Source: Rhodospirillales bacterium BBD 1991-14
GTDB lineage: Bacteria > Pseudomonadota > Alphaproteobacteria > Kiloniellales > Kiloniellaceae
NCBI GenBank assembly: GCA_001657395.1
Contig: LYSY01000004.1
Coordinates: forward strand, 186,001 to 250,000
DNA length: 64,000 bases
Direction of reading: 5' to 3'
The position numbers and the translations under genes were made by a program. The notes under the pieces were generated by a model. The model had not been told where the DNA came from. It made no database searches and saw only the letters and a program-made list of their open reading frames with translations. This document shows positions 41,815 through 51,881 of the stretch, piece after piece; position 1 is the stretch's first letter, and every line of letters begins with the position of its first letter.

Positions 41815-42756
41815 GTGAACAAACCGACCGGCTCAGAGATTCGCGTTGCCTCTCCGCTGAAGGCCTGGGCGAGCCGCTTTGCTCTCTTGCTGCTGGTCGG
41901 GGCCGCCTTCGGATTGATGCTGATCGGGCGGACCAACGGTTTTCTTGTCGAACAGACCCGCACGACGGTCACCGATATGGTGACCCCGATCCTGGACGCG
42001 GTTTCCCAGCCGGTCGACACCTTCAGCGGCGTCATCGACCAGGCGGAATCCCTGGCCAACCTGCAAAGCCAGAACATCGCCCTGAAAGAGCAGAATGCGC
42101 GGCTGCTGCACTGGCAGGCCGTCGCCCGGCAGCTGGAGGCCGAGAACGCGGCCCTGCGCGACCTCAACCGAATGGTCCCCGATCCGGGCATGCGGTTCAT
42201 CACCGCCCGGGTGGTGGGCGATCCGGGCGGCGCCTTCGTGCGCAGCGTTCTGATCAACGCCGGTGACCGCGACGGCATCGAGAAGGGCCAAGCGGCGATG
42301 ACCGGGGCCGGCCTCGCCGGCCGGGTCGCCGAGGTGGGCCTGCGCTCGGCGCGGATCCTGCTGGTCACCGACATCAACAGCCGCATACCGGTGATCGTCG
42401 GCGGTGGGCGCGACCGTGCGGTCCTGGCCGGCGACAACACCAACTATCCTCAGCTCCTCTATCTGGGCCCGACAGCCAAGCTGCGCATCGGCGACCAGGT
42501 GACCACTTCCGGCCACGGCGGTGTCTTTCCGCCGGGTCTGCCCATCGGCGTGGTCTCCGCCGTCAGCGAGACCTCGATCCGCGTCGAGCCCTTTGTCGAC
42601 TGGGCGCACATGGAGTATCTGCGGGTCGTCGACTACGAGATGAGCGGCATTCTCGACTTCCAGTCGGTGGATGCCGCCCGCGCCGCCCAGGCGGAAGCCG
42701 CCGCGGCCGAGGCCGCCCGGGCCGCCCGGGCCGCCGGGGAAGGTCCGCAGCAGTGA
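41815..42756 (+). CDS. mreC: rod shape-determining protein MreC
   Basis: Position after mreB; ARVVGDPGGAFVRSVLINAGDRDGIEKGQAAMTGAGLAGRV; GTG start after ggagg SD. Confidence 0.94.
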   Translation: MNKPTGSEIRVASPLKAWASRFALLLLVGAAFGLMLIGRTNGFLVEQTRTTVTDMVTPILDAVSQPVDTFSGVIDQAESLANLQSQNIALKEQNARLLHWQAVARQLEAENAALRDLNRMVPDPGMRFITARVVGDPGGAFVRSVLINAGDRDGIEKGQAAMTGAGLAGRVAEVGLRSARILLVTDINSRIPVIVGGGRDRAVLAGDNTNYPQLLYLGPTAKLRIGDQVTTSGHGGVFPPGLPIGVVSAVSETSIRVEPFVDWAHMEYLRVVDYEMSGILDFQSVDAARAAQAEAAAAEAARAARAAGEGPQQ

Positions 42757-43262
42757 GACAGGGCGTTCTGCACCGCCTGGACGGCGTCGCCCGGATCATC
42801 TCGCCGTTCTTTGTGACCCTGCTGCTGGTGCTGCTGGCGCTGCTTCCGCTCAGGGTCGCCGCCATCGCGCCGATCATGCCCGCCGTCGCCCTGGTCGGCG
42901 TCTTTTTCTGGTCTGTCCACCGCCCGGACCTCATGCCGATCTGGGCGGTCTTTCTCATCGGTTTCGTGCAGGACCTTCTGGCCGGCGGGGCCTGGGGGCC
43001 GGGCATCGTCGGACTGCTGCTGGCCCACGCGCTGGTGGTCTGGCAGCACCGCTTCTTCCTGGCCGCCTCATTCGTCCTGATCTGGTGCGTCTTCATGCTG
43101 GTGGCTGCGGTCGTCATGACGGTCACCTGGCTCTGTGCCTGTCTGGCCATGATGACCTACATCGACCCGGGGCCGGTGTTCTTTCAATACCTCATGACCG
43201 TTGCCATCTATCCCTGTCTGGCCTGGGCGTTCCTGCGCGGCCAGCGTCTGTTCCAGCGGTAA
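42753..43262 (+). CDS. mreD: rod shape-determining protein MreD
   Basis: Small membrane protein overlapping mreC by 4 bp. Confidence 0.9.
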   Translation: MRQGVLHRLDGVARIISPFFVTLLLVLLALLPLRVAAIAPIMPAVALVGVFFWSVHRPDLMPIWAVFLIGFVQDLLAGGAWGPGIVGLLLAHALVVWQHRFFLAASFVLIWCVFMLVAAVVMTVTWLCACLAMMTYIDPGPVFFQYLMTVAIYPCLAWAFLRGQRLFQR

Positions 43263-43274
43263 CGGGAGCAGGAC

Positions 43275-45161
43275 ATGCTGCAGAAGAACGAAGACGTCGA
43301 ACGCCACCGCGCTTTCTCGCGCCGCGGGCTTCTGCTGGGCGGCGCGCAGGCGCTGCTGCTGGCCGGTCTTGCCGGGCGCATGTACTACCTGCAGGTGGTT
43401 GAGTCGGACCGCTACCAGACGCTGGCGGAGGACAACCGCATCAACCTGCGCCTGCTGCCGCCGCCGCGCGGGCGCATTCTCGACCGCTTCGGCTATGCGC
43501 TGGCCAGCAACCGTCAGAACTTCCGCGTGGTGCTGGTGCGCGAGCAGGCCGGCGACGTCGAGCGGGTGCTGAAGGCGCTGTCCCAGCTCATCGTGCTGGA
43601 GGACTACGACCACAAGCGGGTGCTGCGGGAGGTTTCGCGCAAGCGCGGCTTCGTCCCCGTGGTCGTACGCGAGAACCTCAGTTGGAGCGAGGCCAGCCGG
43701 GTCGAGGTGAACGGGCCGGATCTGCCCGGCGTGTCCATCGAGATGGGCGAGATCCGCGACTACCCCTATGGTGCCAGCATGTCCCAGGTTCTGGGCTATG
43801 TCGCTGCGGTGGCCGAGCGCGACCTGACCGGCGACCCGCTGCTGGAGTTGCCGGGTTTCCGCATCGGCAAGAACGGTATCGAGCAGAAGTACGATCTCGA
43901 TCTGCGCGGCTCCGCCGGCAACAGCCAGATCGAGGTCAATGCCTACGGCCGGGTGATCCGCGAGTTGAAGCGCGAGGAGGGCAAGCCGGGCGACGAGCTG
44001 GTGCTGACCGTGGACGGCGGCCTGCAGACCTTTGTCCACCAGCGTCTGATGAGCGAGAAGTCCGCCTCGGCCGTGGTCATGGACATCGAAAACGGCGATG
44101 TTCTGGCGCTGGGCTCCGTGCCCAGCTACGACCCCAATGCCTTCAACATCGGGCTCACGGTCAAGCAGTGGAACGACCTGATCAACGATCCGCTGAAGCC
44201 CCTGACCAACAAGGCCGTTTCCGGGCTCTATGCGCCGGGTTCGACCTTCAAGATGGTGGTCGCGCTGGCCGCGCTGAAGGCCGGGATCAGCCCCGAGCAC
44301 CGGGTTTTCTGCCCCGGTCACATGACCTTGGGCCGGGCCCGTTTCCACTGCTGGAAACGCCACGGCCACGGCTGGATGAACATGATCGAGGGCATCAAGC
44401 ATTCCTGCGATGTCTATTTCTACGAGGTCTCCCGCAAGGTCGGTGTCGACAACATTGCGGCCATGGCGCGCCAGTTCGGCCTCGGCGAGCCGGTGGGCAT
44501 CGACCTCTACGGCGAGAAGGGCGGGGTGATCCCGACCCGCGACTGGAAACTGGCCAACATCGGTGAGCCCTGGCAGGGCGGCGAGACCCTGGTCGCATCC
44601 ATCGGCCAGGGCTTTGTGCTGACGACGCCGCTGCAGCTCGCGGTGATGACCGCACGGCTGGCCACGGGCAAGGCGGTCACCCCGCGTCTGACCCGCGGCG
44701 TGCGCGCCGAGGTCGAGGGCGGGGACCCCCCGACACCGGACTTCGCGCCCCTCGACATCCCCGAGGGTCACATGCGGCTGATGCACGAAGCCATGGACGC
44801 CGTGAGCAACCATCCGCGCGGCACGGCCTATCGGGCCCGCATCGAGGACGAAGGCTGGGAGCTGGCCGGCAAGACCGGCACCTCCCAGGTGCGCCGCATC
44901 ACCATGGCCGAGCGCGCCGCCGGCGTGACCAAGAACGAGCATCTGCCCTGGCGGCGGCGCGACCATGCGCTCTTCGTCTGCTATGCCCCGGTCCACAAGC
45001 CGCGCTACTGCTGTGCCGTGGTGGTGGAACACGGCGGCGGCGGCTCCAAGGTCGCCGCGCCCATCGCCCGCGATATCATGATCGAGGTGCAGCGCCGCGA
45101 TCCCGCCGCGCGGCCTTCGCTGCCCATCGTGGCCAGTGGCCCCGCCGTGCGACAGGGCTGA
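43275..45161 (+). CDS. mrdA: penicillin-binding protein 2
   Basis: GLYAPGSTFKMVVALAAL (SxxK), AGKTGTSQVR (KTG). Confidence 0.97.
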   Translation: MLQKNEDVERHRAFSRRGLLLGGAQALLLAGLAGRMYYLQVVESDRYQTLAEDNRINLRLLPPPRGRILDRFGYALASNRQNFRVVLVREQAGDVERVLKALSQLIVLEDYDHKRVLREVSRKRGFVPVVVRENLSWSEASRVEVNGPDLPGVSIEMGEIRDYPYGASMSQVLGYVAAVAERDLTGDPLLELPGFRIGKNGIEQKYDLDLRGSAGNSQIEVNAYGRVIRELKREEGKPGDELVLTVDGGLQTFVHQRLMSEKSASAVVMDIENGDVLALGSVPSYDPNAFNIGLTVKQWNDLINDPLKPLTNKAVSGLYAPGSTFKMVVALAALKAGISPEHRVFCPGHMTLGRARFHCWKRHGHGWMNMIEGIKHSCDVYFYEVSRKVGVDNIAAMARQFGLGEPVGIDLYGEKGGVIPTRDWKLANIGEPWQGGETLVASIGQGFVLTTPLQLAVMTARLATGKAVTPRLTRGVRAEVEGGDPPTPDFAPLDIPEGHMRLMHEAMDAVSNHPRGTAYRARIEDEGWELAGKTGTSQVRRITMAERAAGVTKNEHLPWRRRDHALFVCYAPVHKPRYCCAVVVEHGGGGSKVAAPIARDIMIEVQRRDPAARPSLPIVASGPAVRQG

Positions 45162-45166
45162 CCACC

Positions 45167-46321
45167 ATGCCGGCCGATACCTTCCTCAACAGCCGCAACA
45201 CCGAGATGACCCTGCGCCAGAAGGTCTGGCAGCTCAACTGGGGTCTGGTCGTCCTGCTCTGCCTGCTGGCCGGCGTCGGCTTCGCCATGCTCTATTCCGC
45301 GGCCAACGGCTCGATGTCGCCCTGGGCGTCGCGCCAGCTCGTGCGCTTCGGTCTCGGCCTGGTGATCATGCTGGGCGTGGCGCTGATCGATATCCGCTAC
45401 TGGTTCCGCTACGCCTATCTCATCTACTTCGGCAGCCTCGGCCTGCTGGGGGCGGTGGAGGTGATGGGCACCATCGGCATGGGTGCGCAGCGCTGGATCG
45501 ACCTGGGCTTCATCCGTCTCCAGCCCTCCGAGGTGATGAAGGTCTGCCTGATCCTCGCCCTGGCGCGCTATTTCCATGGGGTCTCCATAGAGGATATCGG
45601 CCGGCCCACCTACCTCCTGGTGCCGCTGGCGCTGGTGATGGCACCGGCGGCGCTGGTGCTGAAGCAGCCGGACCTGGGCACCACCGGCATGCTGCTGCTG
45701 GGGGCGGGCGCCGTTTTCTTCTGCGCCGGGGTCCGCTGGTGGAAGTTCGCCATCGTCTTCGTCGGCGGTTGCGCCGCGATCCCCGTGGCCTGGCAGTTCC
45801 TGCACGAATATCAGAAGGCCCGGGTGATGACCTTCCTCAACCCGGGCAGCGACCCGCTGGGCGCCGGCTATCACAATCTGCAGGCGATGATCGCCTTCGG
45901 CTCCGGCGCCATCACCGGCAAGGGCTTCATGCAGGGCACCCAAAGCCACCTGAACTTCCTGCCGGAAAAGCACACCGACTTCATCTTCACCATGCTGGCC
46001 GAGGAATTCGGCCTGATCGGCAGCCTCAGCCTGCTCGGTCTCTACTTCCTCCTGCTGGCCTACGGCTTTGCGATAGCCTTTCGCGCGCGCAACCAGTTCG
46101 CGCGCCTGCTGAGCATCGGCCTCGCCACCAACCTCTTCCTCTACGTCTTCATCAACATGGCCATGGTCATGGGGGTTTTCCCGGTGGTGGGCGTGCCCCT
46201 GCCGCTGGTTTCCTACGGCGGCACGGCCCTGCTGACCATGATGACCGCCATGGGACTCATCATGTCCTGTTACATCCACCGCGACATGCGCATCTCCCGG
46301 CGCGGCACGGTGGAGAACTGA
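45167..46321 (+). CDS. rodA: rod shape-determining protein RodA
   Basis: SEDS family: LNFLPEKHTDFIFTMLAEEFGLIGS, PLPLVSYGGTALLTMM. Confidence 0.97.
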   Translation: MPADTFLNSRNTEMTLRQKVWQLNWGLVVLLCLLAGVGFAMLYSAANGSMSPWASRQLVRFGLGLVIMLGVALIDIRYWFRYAYLIYFGSLGLLGAVEVMGTIGMGAQRWIDLGFIRLQPSEVMKVCLILALARYFHGVSIEDIGRPTYLLVPLALVMAPAALVLKQPDLGTTGMLLLGAGAVFFCAGVRWWKFAIVFVGGCAAIPVAWQFLHEYQKARVMTFLNPGSDPLGAGYHNLQAMIAFGSGAITGKGFMQGTQSHLNFLPEKHTDFIFTMLAEEFGLIGSLSLLGLYFLLLAYGFAIAFRARNQFARLLSIGLATNLFLYVFINMAMVMGVFPVVGVPLPLVSYGGTALLTMMTAMGLIMSCYIHRDMRISRRGTVEN

Positions 46322-46519
46322 GGCCCCGAAAAACCCAGGACTTCTGCCGGTCGCGCCCGTTTGCCGGCCCTTTCGGCCCTCCGCAGGGGGCCGTCCGACA
46401 AAGCCTCTCGACAAAGCGGGCGGGACTTGCTATCACCCCGCATCCCGGCGCCCGGGCCGTCCCCGGCCCCTTGTTCTGCGCCCCGTAGCGGGGCTTGGCC
46501 CGGGAAACCCGACTTTCGG

Positions 46520-46595
<76 letters not shown>

Positions 46596-46745
46596 TCATT
46601 TCAAAGACTTATGAGGCGAAAAGGTCAGCAGGCACGCCCTTTCCGTGTCAACTGGCTAACGCGGGGCAAACAGTTGGCCACAATATGCGCCAAATAGGCG
46701 GCCGAATGCGCGGCCACGGCCCTATAATCCGTAGTCTTCGAAGCT

Positions 46746-47480
46746 TTGGGAGGGAGCATGTCCGAAGAACAGGACGCCCTTGAGCCGCCTGGCATTGAAA
46801 CAGCGAAAGAATTGGCGCGCTCGGCAGCGCGCGGGATCGTGGGCGCTGTACCTGTGGCGGGTCCCGCTCTCAGCGAGTTTCTGGGTCTGCTCATCAGCGC
46901 CCCAGTTCACCGCCAAGTTCAAGATTGGCGGGAAGAGGTGGTGCGCCGCCTGCTGGCACTGGAAGAGAAAATCGAGGGTTTCAACGCCAGCACCCTCCAG
47001 GATCGGGGCGACTTCGCAGCCGCTGTGATGGACGCGCAATCGGCCCTGGTGCGAAGCAATTCCGAAGAGAAGCGCGAGGCTCTTGCGAATGCTGTTGTGA
47101 ACGTAGCTCTTGAACGATCCCCCGATGAGGATCGCCGGCAGATGTTCATGAGTTACATCTCTGATCTAACGTCTTGGCATCTGCGGTTGCTGGCCCTGCT
47201 ACAAGACCCGCCCGGCGCCTCGAAACGGCAGGGGGTCGACATGTCGAACATCAGCATGGGTGCAATCTCTACGATGATCGAGCGTGTCTATCCGGAGTTG
47301 AGAGGTCAGAGGGAGTTCTATGATCTTCTAGGCCGGGATCTGGAAAGCCGGGGGTTGCTCTCCGGCGCGGGCTTTCACGTGACGATGACCGGCTCAGGGG
47401 TGATGACAAAGCGGTCAACAACACTAGGTGACGAATTCATACGCTTCGTGACCGCACCACCGGAGCTAAACCACGAGTAG
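46746..47480 (+). CDS. hypothetical accessory protein with Gly/Ala-rich hydrophobic N-terminal segment
   Basis: SAARGIVGAVPVAGPALSEFLGLLISAPVHRQVQDWREEVVRRLLALEEKIEGFN...; first gene after the tRNA. Confidence 0.75.
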   Translation: MGGSMSEEQDALEPPGIETAKELARSAARGIVGAVPVAGPALSEFLGLLISAPVHRQVQDWREEVVRRLLALEEKIEGFNASTLQDRGDFAAAVMDAQSALVRSNSEEKREALANAVVNVALERSPDEDRRQMFMSYISDLTSWHLRLLALLQDPPGASKRQGVDMSNISMGAISTMIERVYPELRGQREFYDLLGRDLESRGLLSGAGFHVTMTGSGVMTKRSTTLGDEFIRFVTAPPELNHE

Positions 47481-47544
47481 GTTACTCCGGCGCCCGCGAT
47501 GGCAGGGGCCGGCCGGGGCGCCACCAGAAGCGATGATCCAGGCG

Positions 47545-50019
47545 TTAAGAGGAGCGGAGCGCGTTGCTCAGATCGGGGCCGCGCTCCAACCCACCGCCGG
47601 GCGGCGCAAAGAAGCCCTGCCCATAGTCGCGCTGGGCCCGCCTTTCGATGCGCCGAAAGCGCTGGGCGTAGTCGGGATCGGCCGCGCGCATCAGGTTGTC
47701 GAGTACCGTGCGCTCAAAGGCGAGGCGCGTGTACCAGAGGTTCTGGCCCGGCAGTAGGTTCTTGACGAAGTTCACCACCTCCGGCCCCAGGTTCTTGGCT
47801 TCGCCTTCGTCACGTAGCTCTTGCAGGTTTCCGGCCGTAAGCTTGACAGCCTGCTCGAGGGTGCCCGCCACCGGTCCGGCCAGGCTTGCCGTCAGCGATC
47901 CGCCGTAGCGGTTGTGATCGGCAAAGAGGAAGTCTCCGAGGATCCCCAGGCCGCCGCCCTGCATGGCTGCCGCCGTCCAGAATTCGGCCGTCGTCATGGG
48001 CCGCGGGTCTCTACCCCTGCTGATGTCCTTTAGCTGCAGGGCGAGGGCGCCCATCACGGTTGTCCCGATAAAAAGCTTGGCGCCATAGCCGATCCTGTTT
48101 CGAACGCTGATCTGGGTGTCGCGGAGAAGGCGGCCGAACACATGGGTTTGCAGGATCGTCACCGGGAAGGTCTTGAAGAGGGCCGCGGACCGAACAACTT
48201 CGCCCATCAATGAACCGCCCCTTGTTTCGCCCGTCAGGAGCGCCCGGGTCTTGGCCGTGGCTTCGGGTACAGCGAACTTCTGCTCGTTGAGAATCATCCC
48301 CTGGAGACGCAACGCCGAACCGCGCAGGGTCGCGTCACCTCTGGCATAGATGCCGGGTATGTCGATGACATCGAGTCCGTCGCCGTTTCGGGCCAGCGGT
48401 GCCGCGCGCACCCTGTCCCAGTCCTCAGGGCTCACTCCGTGCCGGCGGAATGCACGCTGCAGGTGGCCGGGCAGATCGTTGAAGCCCCTACCCACCTGGT
48501 CGACGAGATGGAACATGAACTCTTGCGTGAAGGCGACCTTGCCGGCCTCCGTCCAGGCCGAGAGAAACGAAGACCGCAACACCACGTCGGAAACCCGCTT
48601 CGCCCATTCATGGCCCACGGCCTCCGCGGCGAAACGCTGCTGCGCCGCCAGTGTGGAGGTCCAGGTGTCCACTGCGAAACCAGCGCGCAGAGCATTGACG
48701 CGCTCGGCCTTGCTCACCGTGGCAAAAGTCCTGACGAGGCGCCCGATCACCCGTGTCCCGGAGAAGCCGTTGAAACCCGCTGTCAGGCCCGTGAAGGCCA
48801 CGTCTGACACAGAGGATAGAAAGGCACTACCGAGCTTGCTGAACACCTCGAGCGCCCGAACAGTGCCGATCCTGTTGGCCCACTTTTCGGAAGCCGGTAT
48901 CAAGGCTTGGCCGGACACCTGATCGTAGAGCGCATCAATGGTGCCGATGCCCGTTTGATCCAGCAGCCTGGATGCAGCCTTACCCGTCGCCGATACGGCA
49001 GCGGCTCTACGGCCCTCTTCGACCTTGCGTTTCATGAACCGCACCGTGGCGTCCGCGTTCGGCCCCAGCACCTCCATAAGGGCGATATCGCGGGCCATAC
49101 CATCGATGTGATTCATGATGGCTTCAAAGAGGTTCCCTGTTCCGAAACGCTCCTGGTAGTCCAGCCAGGCATCGGCATTCGCGAAGGAGAGAAAGCGCCT
49201 CTCCTGGCGCGTGTTGGCGATGGCCTTGCGGTAGCTGAACCCGTTTTCCTCCGGCAGCGTGTCGCTCATGCCACCCGTCACAATCTCTTCATAGGCGCCG
49301 CTCAGGGTTTGTCTAATTTCGGCGTCTGTCATCGGCTTGCCGTCCGCGTTTAGCATCCGGGAGCGGTCCAGCTTCGGCAACACGTACTCCACCCACTCCT
49401 GTTGTGTGACTCGCGCAAGGGCTTCGCGGTTGTGGATGTGAGGAACGCCGAAGTCCTGCCGCTTCTGGATATCGCCGCCTGCATCGTTGAAGCGCAGCCG
49501 GGCCAGCTCCTGCGCCTCGGCAACACCAGCCGCGATGCTCTTGGCTTCGGCGTCCCGCGTTGACTCGCCCATCAGTTCACGCAGCAGTTTGCGCATGCCC
49601 ACCTGATCCGAGCCCGCCTTCTTGATCCCGGCCGCCCTGGAGCGGAACCGCTCGATGGCGTCGGCCATCTTGGCGTGCAGCAGACCGCGGACAGTCTCAT
49701 GCCGCGTGGCTACGTTGTCGCCCCCGAAGCGGCCCGACTCGTCGAAGTGGAGAAAGGACTTGGCTGCAGCCGCCTTGTGGTCCGGGTCCGCGGCGTCTAT
49801 GCGCCTGCCGATCTCTATCTGCTTGGCTGCCAACAGCAGCCGGTTGCGTTTCTTCTGCTGGGCGCGGCGCTTCGCCAACTCCAACACTTCCACAGCAGCG
49901 CGGTCCTCGTTGAAGCCGAATGACTGCTGTTTCTTCAGATCGTCCAGCAGCCGCTCCACCTTGGACAGGGAGACGCGGCCCGCTCTGGCTTTCTCCAGGA
50001 TGCAGCGATCAACGCCCAT
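47545..50019 (-). CDS. large phage protein, putative internal virion/ejection protein
   Basis: 824 aa, last gene of the collinear phage block; TGATG coupling with upstream ORF. Confidence 0.65.
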   Translation of the reverse strand: MGVDRCILEKARAGRVSLSKVERLLDDLKKQQSFGFNEDRAAVEVLELAKRRAQQKKRNRLLLAAKQIEIGRRIDAADPDHKAAAAKSFLHFDESGRFGGDNVATRHETVRGLLHAKMADAIERFRSRAAGIKKAGSDQVGMRKLLRELMGESTRDAEAKSIAAGVAEAQELARLRFNDAGGDIQKRQDFGVPHIHNREALARVTQQEWVEYVLPKLDRSRMLNADGKPMTDAEIRQTLSGAYEEIVTGGMSDTLPEENGFSYRKAIANTRQERRFLSFANADAWLDYQERFGTGNLFEAIMNHIDGMARDIALMEVLGPNADATVRFMKRKVEEGRRAAAVSATGKAASRLLDQTGIGTIDALYDQVSGQALIPASEKWANRIGTVRALEVFSKLGSAFLSSVSDVAFTGLTAGFNGFSGTRVIGRLVRTFATVSKAERVNALRAGFAVDTWTSTLAAQQRFAAEAVGHEWAKRVSDVVLRSSFLSAWTEAGKVAFTQEFMFHLVDQVGRGFNDLPGHLQRAFRRHGVSPEDWDRVRAAPLARNGDGLDVIDIPGIYARGDATLRGSALRLQGMILNEQKFAVPEATAKTRALLTGETRGGSLMGEVVRSAALFKTFPVTILQTHVFGRLLRDTQISVRNRIGYGAKLFIGTTVMGALALQLKDISRGRDPRPMTTAEFWTAAAMQGGGLGILGDFLFADHNRYGGSLTASLAGPVAGTLEQAVKLTAGNLQELRDEGEAKNLGPEVVNFVKNLLPGQNLWYTRLAFERTVLDNLMRAADPDYAQRFRRIERRAQRDYGQGFFAPPGGGLERGPDLSNALRSS

Positions 50020-51881
50020 CAGGCAGTACCTCCCGCAATGCAGGCCGCGAATTCATCCACCAGCCGCTGGTCGTCGTCCAGATCGTCCAGGATCTGCCGG
50101 ACCGTCAGCGGGTTCCCGTCGTCGAGGTCGAACACGGCGCCTTCTCCCAGTTCCTCGATTTCACCCCTGACACGCGCCTCCAGGGCATCATCCAGTTCGG
50201 GTCCGGTGTTCTCCAGGCCCTCGAACATGATCCGGCTCGCTGCCATGTTCCTCGCGGCACCGTTCAACTCCTGCGGGGCCCTGGCCTCCGCGGCGCGCTG
50301 CAAGACCTGAGGAATATCCTCTGCGTTGAGGTTGTCGATGCTGGCACCGGCTTCCGATAGGGCTCTGTCCAGATCGGCCACGTCGCGCAGGGTTTGCACG
50401 TCCGCCTCGTCGAACTCGGAGAATAGGGGAGCGCCCCGAAACTCGGCATCTATGGCGTCAAGCAGGTCCCGTGGTGTCACACGGTCGCCGGCTTCCAGGT
50501 TACGCCCAGGGAAGAAACCCGCCTCCTGGGCCGCGAGCGCCGCCTCATCCAGGTTCTTGCCGCTCTTGTTGTTGATGAAGCCGGGCCTGTCCTTTGGAGA
50601 AAGCCCGAGCCCCTGGCTGAGTTCGCCGCCATCATCGCGCAGGCCACCCCGTGCCCTGAGAAACTGCACCAGGCTTTCGGGCTTCAGCTGCTTTCTCGGA
50701 TTGCGCAGCATGTCGAAAAGCCGCACAAGCTCATCATCGGCGGTCGCGCCGGGATTGTTCTGCTGAAAGCGTTCCAGGGCCTCACGCGGACGCAGCAAGT
50801 CCGATTCTGCCGCGGCCTCCCGCGCCACAACCCGGCGTATCTGCTCGCCCAGGTCTGCGGCGCGCTGCGTTCTGGTGGCGGCCTGCAATTCACCGATCAC
50901 CGGCAAGGGCTGTCGCTGCACCATTTCACGGCGAACCGGCGCCCGCCCAGTTGAGGGCAGGTCGGCGGCCCGCCCCTCTCTACCGGCATTCAAAGCCTCG
51001 TCAAAGCGCGCGATGTGTTCTGCCTGGGCAGTGGGCAGCGAGCGGTCGAAGGGCGTGGCCTGCCCCATCTCTTCGGCGCGGGTCACATAGGCCGCCGCGT
51101 CCTGGATTTCGCTGCTTACAGGGAGGGCTTCCGCCTCGGCTACCGCTTGGTCGACGACGGGGCGCAGGCGGTCAGATACAAGCCCGAGGCCCTTCCCAAG
51201 CGCCTTGATGCCGCCACCAAAGACGGCACCGCCGACAGTCGCGAAGAGAACGTTCTCTATCGCCTCATCCGTTGTCAGGGGCATCTCCAGCCGTTCCCGG
51301 CTGCCCGCCAGCATGGGCAGAATGGCGATTTCGGACGCGCCACCTATCGCGGCTTCAGTCAAGGCCGTGCGCAGGATGCCCGCCGAGGCCGGCGCCCCCA
51401 GGAGCATGGAGCCCAATACCGGCGGATCGGTCAGAACCGCACCACCACTGCCCACAAGCGCACCCAGGCCGCCAAGCTCTGTGGCGCGGCTGGCGATGTC
51501 CTCGGATTCCTGTCGGCGCTGCGCGGCAAGCTTTCGGGCCTCCTGGCGCAAGTCTTCGGCACTGCGTGGGGCGATGCCCGCTGCTTCCAGGCGCTTGAAT
51601 GCTATGCTCTCGGCACCCTCCACGGTGGAGGCGGAAGCCACGCCCGGCGCCGTTTCAAAGGCCACGGGGTTGCCGAGGCGCAGGTTTGGGTTGTCCCGCT
51701 CGACTTCATCGATATAGCCATCCCAGACATCGTAGAGCGCCTGCAGGTCGCCACGGGACCGGCCTGTCATGCGGCCTGACTCGAAGGAGGCGCTTACATT
51801 CTCTCCGAAGCCCGTGGCTGGCCCTGTAGCTGGCAGTGCCGCAGCGCGGCGCAACAGGCTCTCTTCCGCGAAGAAGGCCAT
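50019..51881 (-). CDS. phage protein, putative internal virion/ejection component
   Basis: 620 aa, Gly/Ala-rich hydrophobic stretches (GALVGSGGAVLTDPPVLGSMLLGAPASAGILRTAL). Confidence 0.6.
   Translation of the reverse strand: MAFFAEESLLRRAAALPATGPATGFGENVSASFESGRMTGRSRGDLQALYDVWDGYIDEVERDNPNLRLGNPVAFETAPGVASASTVEGAESIAFKRLEAAGIAPRSAEDLRQEARKLAAQRRQESEDIASRATELGGLGALVGSGGAVLTDPPVLGSMLLGAPASAGILRTALTEAAIGGASEIAILPMLAGSRERLEMPLTTDEAIENVLFATVGGAVFGGGIKALGKGLGLVSDRLRPVVDQAVAEAEALPVSSEIQDAAAYVTRAEEMGQATPFDRSLPTAQAEHIARFDEALNAGREGRAADLPSTGRAPVRREMVQRQPLPVIGELQAATRTQRAADLGEQIRRVVAREAAAESDLLRPREALERFQQNNPGATADDELVRLFDMLRNPRKQLKPESLVQFLRARGGLRDDGGELSQGLGLSPKDRPGFINNKSGKNLDEAALAAQEAGFFPGRNLEAGDRVTPRDLLDAIDAEFRGAPLFSEFDEADVQTLRDVADLDRALSEAGASIDNLNAEDIPQVLQRAAEARAPQELNGAARNMAASRIMFEGLENTGPELDDALEARVRGEIEELGEGAVFDLDDGNPLTVRQILDDLDDDQRLVDEFAACIAGGTA

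Noticed and set aside
43068-45032. 654-aa minus-strand ORF
   Set aside because: Antisense to mreD/mrdA.
45005-46488. 469-aa minus and 450-aa plus ORFs over rodA
   Set aside because: Shadow frames of rodA; no recognisable motifs.
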